In this document: positions 12,301 to 20,094 of the stretch, piece by piece
Layout: each line of letters opens with the position of its first letter
Numbering within the stretch: position 1 is the stretch's first letter
From: Sarcophilus harrisii
Taxonomy: Eukaryota; Chordata; Mammalia; Dasyuromorphia; Dasyuridae
Assembly: GCF_902635505.1 (NCBI RefSeq)
Contig: NC_045427.1
Coordinates: 58,616,539 to 58,680,538, forward strand
Length of the DNA: 64,000 nt
Direction: 5' to 3'
Position numbers and translations under genes: made by a program
The notes under the pieces: generated by a model
What the model was told of the DNA's origin: nothing
The model's database searches: none
Seen by the model: only the letters and a program-made list of their open reading frames with translations

Positions 12301-13547
12301 AAAGTCAAATCTAAATAACTAGAATACTATTTATTGTTTATGGGTAGGTAAAGGCAATAAATAAATGTGTCAATAAACATGACAATTTTATTTAATTTGT
12401 TCAATGACATCCTATTTAAGTTACCAGAAAATTATCTTACTATGTTATGAAAAATAATAACAAAGGTTATTTGGAAGAAGAAAAGGTCAGAAATTTCTTT
12501 TTTATATATATATATATTTTTTATTTAATAGCCTTTTATTTACAGGATATATACATGGGTAACTTTACAGCATTAACAATTGCCAAACCTCTTGTTCCAA
12601 TTTTTCACCTCTTCCCCCCCCCCCCCCCACAAGGTCAGAAATTTCAAAGAAACTAGAGAAAAAAGATGTAAAGGAAGGAGATTCCTCAGTATCAGACCTT
12701 AAACTATATTATAAGGTGAAAGCATTATTGAAGTATAAAATGATATTATATACATAATATTAAATTAAATTTTTCTTGTATAAGTAAAACCAACATAGCC
12801 AAGAATAGAAAGAATGCACAACGTTGATGGTGGTGGTGGGGAGTTTTTATAGACAATCTCTTAGATGGGATGTGATTGAATTGAAATATTGCTGTCTTGT
12901 AGGAAATGATGGATTAATTTGGACCCATGAAAGAGGATGCTAATATTCATTCAAAGAAAGAGATGACAAGTGGAAATATACATATACAGCTTTAATCTCC
13001 CCAGAGATCAGCCCATTATTTCCACCTTCCTGCTGGACAGCTCCACCTGGATATCCCATCAGCACCTCAAAGACTCAGCCACTAGTTTACTAGCTATGGA
13101 ATCGGAAGCCAGTCCTTTCCTTCTCAGGGTCTTGATTTCCCCATTTACAAAATGGGGCGACCGGATCAGATGATCTATGATGTCCCCCCCTAGTTCTTAC
13201 TCTCAAAATTGATCGATAATTTCCTTTTGCAGATCTTCTAGTATCTAGTGCTGTCTGATCCGCTCCCTCTTTTTCCCCATCCTCCTCTATCTTTCCTCGC
13301 CTCAGCGCCCCCCACCCTCACCCCCCCTACCTATCCCAGCCGGGGCGCCTCAGGGCGGAGCGGGGCGGGGCAGGGTGGAGCCGATGGACTCCTAGAGTCG
13401 GGCACTCACCAGCCTGCTGATCTTCAACATGCCGGACCCGGAAACTAGGTAATGGACTGCCTCTATGGCCATCTTGGGGTGCACTTTCAGTCGCCCCTCG
13501 GCCCGCAGTCTTATCCTGAGTCCCTTGGACCATTTGAGTTTGTCCAT
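3262..13547 (-). CDS. CMTM1: CMTM1-like MARVEL-domain protein (partial: exons 1-3)
   Basis: Multi-pass membrane protein of the chemokine-like factor/CMTM family. Seen: three exons with consensus acceptors and GT donors, all in phase 0, join into 132 codons. Exon 1 (46 codons) starts at an ATG in a perfect GCCACCATGG context and ends ...LKISRL. Exon 2 (53 codons) encodes two hydrophobic helices with HESYI and IYVLGLHHLL, the latter close to human CMTM1 YVLTLHHLL. Exon 3 (33 codons, the same size as I recall for human CMTM1) begins DILNCLLTAGFLIIVG, a third helix. Known: in human, CMTM1 lies directly beyond CKLF in the same orientation, as here. The fourth exon (fourth helix and cytoplasmic tail) was not found in bases 1-3261 and is presumably outside the window. 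CMTM2 is a less good fit because it lacks the LHHLL motif. The CpG-rich exon 1 suggests its own promoter. Confidence 0.85.
3481..5210 (-). repeat. Antisense LINE-1, ORF2 to 3' end
   Basis: Typical antisense L1 landmarks run in order: TTTCTTATAGCACAATAATATTCC, CAATTTATGAGCATCCCCTCAATTTC, GGGTCAAAGGGCATACACA, TTTGCATTTCTCCAATAAT and ATTTGGGGAATGTCA. More diverged L1 ORF2 sequence continues to about 5.2 kb. It lies in CMTM1 intron 2, close upstream of exon 3 in transcript terms. Heavily mutated. Confidence 0.8.
5220..7450 (+). repeat. HAL1/L1-like element: 5' region, ORF1 remnant and 3' region
   Basis: A GC-richer leader (5340-5870) is followed by a broken ORF1. Its longest open piece starts at ATG 5871 and is rich in Lys/Glu (coiled-coil-like). 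Downstream DNA at 6440-6760 matches the RNA-binding end of L1/HAL1 ORF1 (blocks 'ACCTCCAAATCAAAGAGAAAATTTT', 'TCAAAAATATCACATCCAGCAAAATTA', 'GGACATTTAATGAACTTGCAGA', paraphrased from known HAL1 sequence). ORF2 is not seen before the tail. I infer a half-L1; a deleted L1 is the alternative. A 24-bp direct repeat (ATATAGGTTGATAAATTTC) lies at 5270-5320. Confidence 0.6.
7247..7310 (+). repeat. (GT)n and AT-rich microsatellite
   Basis: A GT run followed by GTATGTATGTATATATC and alternating AT, inside the tail of the HAL1-like element. Confidence 0.85.
7480..9060 (-). repeat. Antisense L1/HAL1 5' end and ORF1 remnant
   Basis: Read on the minus strand, this stretch gives a GC-rich leader (about 8600-9050) and then Lys/Glu-rich broken coding DNA. 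An RNA-binding-domain-like end reads CAAATTTCAGAGCTCCCAAAT and AGAAGAAAATATTGTAAGC, parallel to 6480-6540 on the other strand. It therefore faces the 5220-7450 element tail to tail. Confidence 0.55.
9066..9830 (-). repeat. Antisense LINE-1 ORF2/3' fragment
   Basis: L1 landmarks such as CCAATTCTTTGCTGCCACAAAAAGAGCTG, TTCTAGAATGGTTGGACTAGTTCACA, TTTGCATTTCTCTAACTATTAG and GACCATTTATCAATTGGGGAA appear in order (quoted in part). An L2-like tail (TTTAGTTCAATGTCTGATACACAGGAAGCACTTGAT in part) follows at 9880-9985. Confidence 0.75.
10160..10340 (-). repeat. MIR
   Basis: TAATTATCCCCACTTCATAT, a GGAAGCTAAAGCTTAGGAAA core and a diverged GTCATAGAGTCA segment match the MIR core in reverse. It lies close to CMTM1 exon 2. 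Confidence 0.5.
10644..10802 (-). CDS. CMTM1: CMTM1 exon 2
   Basis: Minus-strand acceptor CTCTTACAG and donor GTAAGT. The exon is 159 nt or 53 codons, exactly the length of CKLF exon 2. It encodes helix LFVLGAAISFIIA, loop PAHESY, a second helix and the signature YVLGLHHLLVCILWP, ending in phase 0. Confidence 0.9.
11690..12497 (+). repeat. Degraded sense L1/HAL1-derived sequence
   Basis: A-rich DNA with many lysine codons resembling L1 ORF1 3' flank and ORF2 (blocks such as CAGGCAAAATTAAAGCTAAAATAGA). It is broken throughout. The L1 3'-end insertion at 12498-12630 interrupts it, and it resumes to about 12990. Confidence 0.5.
12498..12630 (-). mobile_element. 5'-truncated L1 3' end with 15-bp target-site duplication
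   Basis: On the minus strand it reads G-rich, GGTGAAAAATTGGAACAAG, GTTACCCATGTATATATCC, TGTAAATAAAAGGC and an A/T tail. This is the same 3' terminus as the L1 at 23186-24115. A perfect 15-bp duplication AAGGTCAGAAATTTC flanks it at 12483-12497 and 12631-12645, showing target-primed insertion and relative youth. It sits in CMTM1 intron 1. Confidence 0.85.
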
Positions 13548-13760
13548 GGTGGCGGTGGGAGTGGAGTCGGGCCCAGCTTGGGGCCACCAGTCCGGGAGCC
13601 GTAATGAGTGAGAGGCACTGGGTCCCCCCAGCAGCAGCACTCTTCCCCGCGCCCCACTAACGGCTGCATCCTGGCACTGGCCGCGTCACCCCTGCCTCGC
13701 TCTCTCATCTCGGTGCTTTCGGACTGCTTCTTCCCACTGCCCCTAATGCAACCCCTAGAA
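13260..13760 (-). promoter_or_regulatory. CMTM1: CMTM1 promoter / GC-rich first-exon region
   Basis: A GC-rich, CpG-containing block surrounds exon 1, including a GGAGCGGGGCGGGGC Sp1-like box at 13357-13371 just inside intron 1. No TATA box was seen near the start codon. The transcription start is not determinable from sequence alone. Confidence 0.6.
13410..13547 (-). CDS. CMTM1: CMTM1 exon 1 (start codon)
   Basis: The ATG is at 13547-13545 in context GCCACCATGG. An in-frame upstream extension begins only at a non-ATG codon, so this ATG is preferred. There are 46 codons, ending SGMLKISRL before donor GTGAGT. The N-terminus is basic (KLKWSKGLRIRLR) and cytosolic, preceding the first MARVEL helix. 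Confidence 0.85.
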
Positions 13761-14447
13761 CTCACCTAGGCTTCCATAAAACCCAGAACTGGCTCAGTGA
13801 TTTGATCACTGTGTATTTGTGTATACTCATGTGTATACAACATTAAGGATGTATTTAGACTCAAAGTAACTGAGATATGAATAGCCCAAGGTAATAGGGG
13901 ATAAGTTCATACACACACACACACATACACATATATATGTATGTCAGAGATGAGACTAGAACTCAGACCCTCAAACTACCTACCATATTGCTTTTTCAGG
14001 TTTTTTTTTAAATGTTTTTTTAAAAATTAATTAATTTGTTTGTTTTTTCTTTCATACTAGATTTTTAAGGGTCTTTCCACATCTGGAGATTTATATATTA
14101 CTGTGAGACCTGAGTTTTAAGAGCTGGAAGGGATCTTAGAAGCTTTGAAACCCAATTCTGAAATTTACAGAGCAGGAAACTGAGGCCCAAGTAATTAAAT
14201 GATTGTTCAAAGTCATAACAGTGTCTAAATCAGGAATGGAACTCTGATCTTTGATTTCATTGGTATAGGAAATTCTCACATGCAGAAACTTCAAAGGCAG
14301 GTTGACAGCTCTGTAAAGATCTCTGAGATTTATAGAGATACTAAGAACACTGAGAGATTTTTACTTGACCAAGTTCACACAGCCAGGATTATGTTTCAAT
14401 TGGCCAGTCAACAAACGTTTATAAAGCACCTTTTATCTGCCAAGTAG

Positions 14448-14718
14448 TCCAGTTAAGTGGTGCAGTGGATAGAGCAATTGGGTTAGAGTCAGAAAAAAAT
14501 CTGAGTTCAAATCTGGCTTCAATGATTTACTATAGCTGTGTCATCCCGAGCAAATCACTTAACTCCTCATTACATCAGTTTTTCCTCTGTAAAATGGGGA
14601 CAACTGGAGAAAGGGACAGACTATTCCAGTATTCTTGTCAAAAAAAAAAAAAAATCTCATGGACAAAAGTCCATGGGATCACATAATGTTGGACACAACT
14701 GAATGAATGAACAACAAA
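14448..14718 (+). mobile_element. tRNA-derived SINE with RTE-type tail
   Basis: The tRNA-like head has A-box-like GTGGTGCAGTGGATAGAGC and B-box-like GAGTTCAAATCTGGC. A CORE-type middle follows (AGCTGTGTCATCC, AAATCACTTAACTCC), then CTGTAAAATGGGGACAACTGG and an RTE-like tail (ACACAACTGAATGAATGAACAACAA in part). Confidence 0.75.
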
Positions 14719-14956
14719 TGCACCTGGCATCGTACTAAGCTTTAGGAACATAAAGTCCTCCCCCTTCCAAATAGAAGTAAAATTTAAAAAAAAGCCTATT
14801 TTCAAGGAGCTCACATTCTAATAGTGGAGATGCTATGTAAAGACCTAGGTAAGTAGGATACATATATAGAGCATCTCAGGGTAATGTGAAGGGAAAAGGC
14901 CTTAGGAAGCTGAGCAGGAAAGGCTTTTGGCATAAATGGGATTTGAGCTGAGTCTT

Positions 14957-15713
14957 TTAAACCTTTTTCAATAGTATTTTATTTTCCAAATATATGTAAA
15001 GATAGTTTTTAACATTTATTTTTGTAAGACTTTATATTCCAGTGTTTAGAAGAATTGCACATGTATAAGCTATATGGGATTTCTTGATGTCTAGGTGAGG
15101 GGGGGAGGAAGAGAGACAGAGAAAATTTTGGAACACAAAGTTTTGTAAGGGTGAATGTTGAAAACTATATTTTCATGTATTTTGAAAAATAAAAAAAACT
15201 ATTTTTTTTCTAAAAGACTACGTTCTAAATTTTCTCCCTTACCTCCCTCTTTTCCAGGACATAAAATAATCTGATATAGGTTAAATATTTGCAATTCTTT
15301 TTTTATTTTTTTTTATTATAGCTTTTTATTTACAAGATATTACATGGGTAATTTTTCAGCATTGACAGTTGGAAAACCTTTGGTTCCAATTTTTCCCCTC
15401 CGTCCCCCCACCCCTCCCCTAGATGGCAGGTAGACCAATATATTGCAATTCTTTTAATCATATTTCCATATTTGTCTTGTTGTGCAAGAAAAATCAAACC
15501 CAAAGGGAAAAAATGATGAGAAACAAAAAGTGAAAATATTATGTTTTGATCCATGTTCAGTCTCCATAGTTCTCTCTTTACATGAAGATGGCATTTTCTA
15601 TCCCAAGTCTATTGGAATTGCCTTGAATCATCACATTGGTGAGAAGAGTCAAGTCCATCATAGTTGATCATCACAAAATCTTATTACTGTGTACAAGGTT
15701 CTCTTGGGTTCTA
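14957..15713 (-). mobile_element. Antisense L1 insertion with 14-bp target-site duplication
   Basis: L1 3' sequence on the minus strand lies between direct repeats TTGAGCTGAGTCTT at 14943-14956 and 15714-15727, restoring the host repeat's 'GAGCTGAGTCTTGAAG' reading across the junction. It contains two later insertions: an A-tailed sense fragment (about 15055-15205) and an L1 3' end at 15302-15442. Confidence 0.8.
15302..15442 (-). mobile_element. Short L1 3'-end insertion nested in L1
   Basis: The same 3' terminus as 12498-12630 (TAGCTTTTTATTTACAAGATAT... CCCCTAGATGGCAGG). It is flanked by a perfect 13-bp duplication TTGCAATTCTTTT at 15289-15301 and 15443-15455. Confidence 0.85.
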
Positions 15714-16104
15714 TTGAGCTGAGTCTTGAAGAAAGACAGGGAAACTTAACAGATGGAGCTGAGAGGGTGGAACCTTTCAAGACAGAAGGCAGTCAGTGCA
15801 AAGGCAGAACAATGGAAGATGAAGTGTCATATTTGAGTTCTAAGTAGTGCAGTGTGGCTTGATCCTAGAATTCATAGAAAGGAAGTTGTAAGAAGGCTGG
15901 AAGGATTGGAAGTTGATGGGTTAGGAAGGCCTTTAAGTGTCAAATAAGGAAATTTATATTTGATCCTATTGGTAAGTCATTGGTGTGGCCAAATCTTATT
16001 TTTCCTCCTGTTTTTAAATATCTTTCTTGTATATGGCTTATCCTGGAGACACATAGATGTCACCTGATGTAGGCCCTCATTACCTTTTAACCTGAAATAT
16101 TTCA

Positions 16105-17690
16105 ATAGTCTCTTTTAAAAAAATATTTTATTTTTCTCCCAATTACATGTCAGGGCAATTTTTAGCATTCATTTTTTCCCCCCTGAAGGAACTGGGGTTA
16201 AGTGACTTGCCCAGAGTCACACAGCAAGGAAGTATTAAGTGTCTGAGGTCAGATTTGAACTCAAGTCCTCCTGATTTCAGGGCTGGTGCTCTATCTACTG
16301 ACCCATCTAACTGCCCCTTAGCATTCATTTTTACAAGATTTTTAGATTCTAAATTTTTCTCCTTTCCTCACTCCCCTTCCCTCTGCTTCTGAGAATAGTA
16401 AGCAATTTGATAAAGATTATACATGTGTGATCATGTAAAAATATTTCCATATTATTCACAGTTATAAAAGCAGAAACAGATCAAAAGGGAAAATCCCTTT
16501 GAAAATAATATGCTTTAATCTGAATTCAGAAGCCATCAGTTTTTATCTGGATATGGATAGCATTTTTCTTCATGAGTTTTTGTACTTATCTTGCATCACT
16601 GTGTTGCTGATAAGATCCAAGTCACTCATAGCTGGTCTTCATACAATGTTGCTGATACTGAGTAGTGTTTTCCTAGTTCAGCTCATTTCACTTTGCATCA
16701 GTTTGTACAGGTTTTTCTGAAATTTGTTCATTTCTTATTGCACAATAGTGTTCCATTACATTCATACTACATAATGTTCACTCACTCCCCAACTGATGGG
16801 CATCCTCTCAATTTCCAATATTTTGCCACTACAAGAAGAGTTGCTAAAAATATTTTTGTACATATAGATCCTTTTCCCTTTTTTATGATCTCTTTGGGAT
16901 ACAGACTAGTAGTGGCATTGCTGAATCAAAAAATATGCAGTTTGGTTGCCCTTGGGCATAGTTCTAAATTATTCTCCATAATGGTTGGATCAGCCCACAA
17001 CTCCATAAATGTATTTCTCACATCCTTTCCAACATTTATAATTTTCTTTCTTTTTATCATATTAGCCAACCCAATAGATGTAGTACCTGAGTTGTTTTAA
17101 TTTGCATTTCTTTAATCAGAAGTGATTTAGAGCACATCTTTAAATGCCTATAGATAACTTCGATTTCTTCTGAAAATTGCCTGTTCACATCCTTTGATCT
17201 TAATCTATTGGGAGAAGACATATACTCCTTATAAATTTAACTCATTTCTCTATATTTGAGAAATGAAGTCTTTGTCATTTGCGGTAAATATTGTTTCCTA
17301 GCTTTTTGCTTTTCTTCTAATCTCAGCTACATTGGTTTTTATACAAAACTTTTTTAATATAATCAAAATTATCTAGTTTCCATTTCTTAATACTTTTTTT
17401 TATTTGGTCATGAATTCTTTCCTTCCTCATAGATCTAATAGGTAGATTATTCCTTATTCTAATTTGCTTCCAGGGTCATCCTTTAAATCGTGCATCCATT
17501 TTGACCTTAGCTTGGTACTGGTGTGAGAGTTTATGTCTTATTGTTTTCCAGTTTTCCTAGCAGTTTTTGTCAAATAGTGAATTCTTATCTCAAAGAACTG
17601 GAGTCTTTGAGTTTATCAAACACTAGGTTACTAAGATCATTTACTACTGTATCTTGTGTACCTAATCTATTTCAGGACTTTTAAAACTTT
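16105..17690 (-). repeat. Antisense LINE-1 3' half, split by a SINE
   Basis: Continuous antisense L1 landmarks: TTTCTTATTGCACAATAGTG, AACTGATGGGCATCCTCTCAATTTC, TTTTTGTACATATAGATCC, TGGTTGGATCAGCCCACAACTCC, GATTTAGAGCACATC and TTTTGACCTTAGCTTGG. A further L1 piece lies at 18240-18620. The open frame at 16693-17100 is only an antisense shadow. Confidence 0.85.
16177..16317 (-). mobile_element. tRNA-derived SINE (WSINE1-like) nested in L1
   Basis: On the minus strand it begins GGGGCAGTTAGATGGGTCAG, with box-B-like GAGTTCAAATCTGACC, and ends in an A-rich stretch. A perfect 15-bp duplication TTAGCATTCATTTTT at 16162-16176 and 16318-16332 flanks it. The L1 sequence rejoins cleanly when it is removed. 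Confidence 0.9.
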
Positions 17691-18657
17691 TCCCATTTAT
17701 GACCCCTTTCTGTCCAAGAAATTTTTATGTATCCTCATCTTAAATCTAAGCCAAGGTGTTTCTGGCAGTGTTCACGCATATGCAGTACAAAGTGTGCATG
17801 TTGTATATTCAGAACCAAGGCTGCAGTGAAGTCACACAATATAACACAAGCAAGCACTACACCTTGAATTCATTAAATATTTGATTTTGAATTAATTTTT
17901 GGCTTTTTGAATGATTAATAGACTGGTTAATAATACCTTGCTTTTTAATAGCATTTTATAGTCATCTAATTCTTTTCACATTTCATTCATTATACACACA
18001 CATACATATACACAACCTTGTATAAATAAGCTAAACAGGCTGAACCTGTTGCTTTTTTACACACATGGAATTGCTGATTTAACTAGTAGTAGAGTACACT
18101 ACCTGAAGTGACTGTTCTTTAAAAAATACTTTGTGAATTTGACGAATACTACATACAAATGTTTCAATACACAAATAAAAAAGGGGGCTTATCTATGAAA
18201 TTATAAATCTGTATTCTTGGAATTCTGTATTAACTTGGTTTTTAAAAAGCATATATCAGATTTAACCATCTCTGCCTTGCTCGTCTGTCCCTTTCTGAAA
18301 TGTCTTTTGTATCTATGTTAAAATATTTCACTTAGGCTTTTCCCCCATCTCTCTCACTCCCTCTGTGCCCGTTTGCTCTCTCCTCTCCCTCAAAGTACCC
18401 AAACAAAACAAATTCAAACATGGTAGTATGAAGACATCTCTTTCTATACCTAGAACTTAAGCAAGTTGTGAGCATGCTCATCATTTTTGGATTGGTAACC
18501 TGATACTGCATGGATTAGAATTCTAAGTCTTTCCAAGTTGTTTTCCTTTATGAGAATGTAGTTGCTGCATAAATTATTTCCTTGGTTCAGCTCACTTCAT
18601 TCTTCATCAGTTCACACAAGTCTTCGGGGGATGTTTTTGTCTCTGTGTCCCCAGCAC

Positions 18658-18960
18658 TTAGCAGAATGCCCTGGGTGCTTGTCCAAGAGAGAGCTGTACT
18701 GGGCACTTAAGTCTCTGTTTCTTCTCCTTTCCAATTAGACGCGTTACCTCAGGCCTGCTCTTCTTCATAAGATAAACTGTGGTATCTTCAGTCATCAGAA
18801 GCCACTGAGGTTTCTGCCATATTTCTCTTTTTAACATTCCCAACAGCTCCAGAACCTTCAGGGGATAACAGGATGGGAGAGGGGGACTTTTTTCTGTCCA
18901 CTTCATCATCTGCTTTTCTTCATGATCCTATTCTCCTCTGTGGTCATGAGGGTCAGCTTC
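18658..18960 (-). pseudogene. Possible decayed coding sequence, unidentified
   Basis: An 83-codon minus-strand frame and the overlapping frames have protein-like composition (for example KKRNMAETSVASDD in one frame), interrupted by stops. I do not recognise the parent gene, and chance cannot be excluded. It lies 0.95 kb beyond the CKLF stop codon. Confidence 0.15.
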
Positions 18961-19349
18961 AGTAACTATAGTTTTAGACCTGTGGAAGTTGAATTCCTCT
19001 AGCTATGGGCAACTGCAGAGTTGCTGCCTTGAAATCAGCCTGTTGAGACCATGTGATTCTCTGCTTTCCCCAACTCCCATAGATTTTATATTCCCCCTTT
19101 ATCAATTCTTTACTCTTTCCTACAGCTACATTCTCTAACTTGACCCAAGATCTTGTAACAATGTATGTAAACTGATTTGCAGACTTTAAACTGCTATATG
19201 TCTTCTGTTACTATCTGCATAAAAAAACTTTACCAATTCAGTATTTGCAAGGAGAGTATAAGCACATCTGTGTAGTACAGAAGCAGGACTAGGGATAGAA
19301 AAGATAGGGTACTACCCAAGAATTTTCAAGACTCTTTTTTATAAATGCA

Positions 19350-19355
19350 TTTATT
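19350..19355 (-). terminator. CKLF: Candidate CKLF polyadenylation signal
   Basis: AATAAA on the minus strand, about 550 nt beyond the CKLF stop codon. It is the clearest hexamer I noticed in that interval. Usage is inferred, not shown. Confidence 0.35.
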
Positions 19356-19902
19356 TTTAATGCAAGAAAACTTTCACAGTAGGCAGGGATTTTTTTTGAC
19401 AGGCCTATTTTTTTCCTATATAACAGGAGTGTTGTATAGATGACCACTAAGGTTCCTTCCAGTTGGAAGACTCTATGGTTCATCATGTCGAATAAGCTGC
19501 AAAAGTTTAATGCAATTCTTAAACCTTGCCTTATCCAATTTTGGATTCTAATAGTTTTTAGACAACCCAATACCCTAGACTGGGAAGAGACTGGCAATTT
19601 ACAGGGTTCAAAGCAAGTAAGGATCTTAGTGATGACTTAATCCAACTCCTTGGTTTTATAGAGGAAAGCAGCCAACTATCAAGGCCAAGCCATCTGCCAT
19701 TCAGATGGAACCAGGATCACAGAATTGAGTCCATCCTGTTCTTCCACCTCTAAAGGCAGACACATTACCAATCTTCCTCTGTTTCCAGAATTTGTCCACT
19801 AGAAATTCTTCCTTATTTTACTTTTTCCCCCTTTTCCCAATTTCACACTTTAGAGAAAATATGAAAGACACAGAAATATATTTGAACTTAGAAGAAACAA
19901 AA

Positions 19903-20094
19903 TTACAAGTCTTCATCTTTTTCCTGAGAAAGACGAGGGTGATAGCTATGATGAGAGTGGCGAGAGTGACGAGAACGTCGCTTTTTTTCGTGAGTGCGCC
20001 TTTTCTCATAGGGACCACTTGGATTAAACATGAGCTTTCTGTAGATGAGAGCAGCATCTGCAACAGTAAACACAGTTGCCACAATTCCAAGGAT
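19903..20094 (-). CDS. CKLF: CKLF exon 4 (last coding exon)
   Basis: Acceptor TTTTAAAACAG on the minus strand; stop TAA at 19905-19903. It encodes the fourth helix (ILGIVATVFTVADAALIY), the conserved FNPSGPYEK block, then KRRTHEKKRRSRHSRHSHH and a short acidic end. The human exon stops at HEKKEVL, so this tail is longer by 22 residues. Confidence 0.95.
   Translation of the reverse strand: MLGIVATVFTVADAALIYRKLMFNPSGPYEKRRTHEKKRRSRHSRHSHHSYHPRLSQEKDEDL

Larger units (their letters stand above)
14400..16010 (+). repeat. Old marsupial interspersed repeat, broken up by later insertions
   Basis: The pieces 14400-14447, 14719-14956 and 15714-16010 read as one repeat: 'AACAAACGTTTATAAAGCACC', 'ACTAAGCTTTAGGAACATAAAG', 'AAGGAGCTCACATTCTAAT', 'GGATTTGAGCTGAGTCTT' and 'GAAGAAAGACAGG' (paraphrased order). 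Other copies lie near 50290-50760 and 55440-55710. A SINE and an L1 were inserted into it. Confidence 0.6.
13548..19902. other. CMTM1-CKLF intergenic spacer
   Basis: 6.3 kb with no host exon detected. It holds a (CA)n run at 13911-13926, MIR-like DNA at 14130-14260, the nested block 14400-16010, antisense L1 (16105-17690 and 18240-18620) and a possible old pseudogene trace at about 18660-18960. The rest is unassigned AT-rich DNA. Confidence 0.7.

Noticed and set aside
14448-14520. A-box and B-box as a functional tRNA gene
   Set aside because: Repeated in many copies with SINE bodies and tails; part of a tRNA-derived SINE.
16693-17100. 135-codon plus frame
   Set aside because: Antisense shadow of an L1 fragment.
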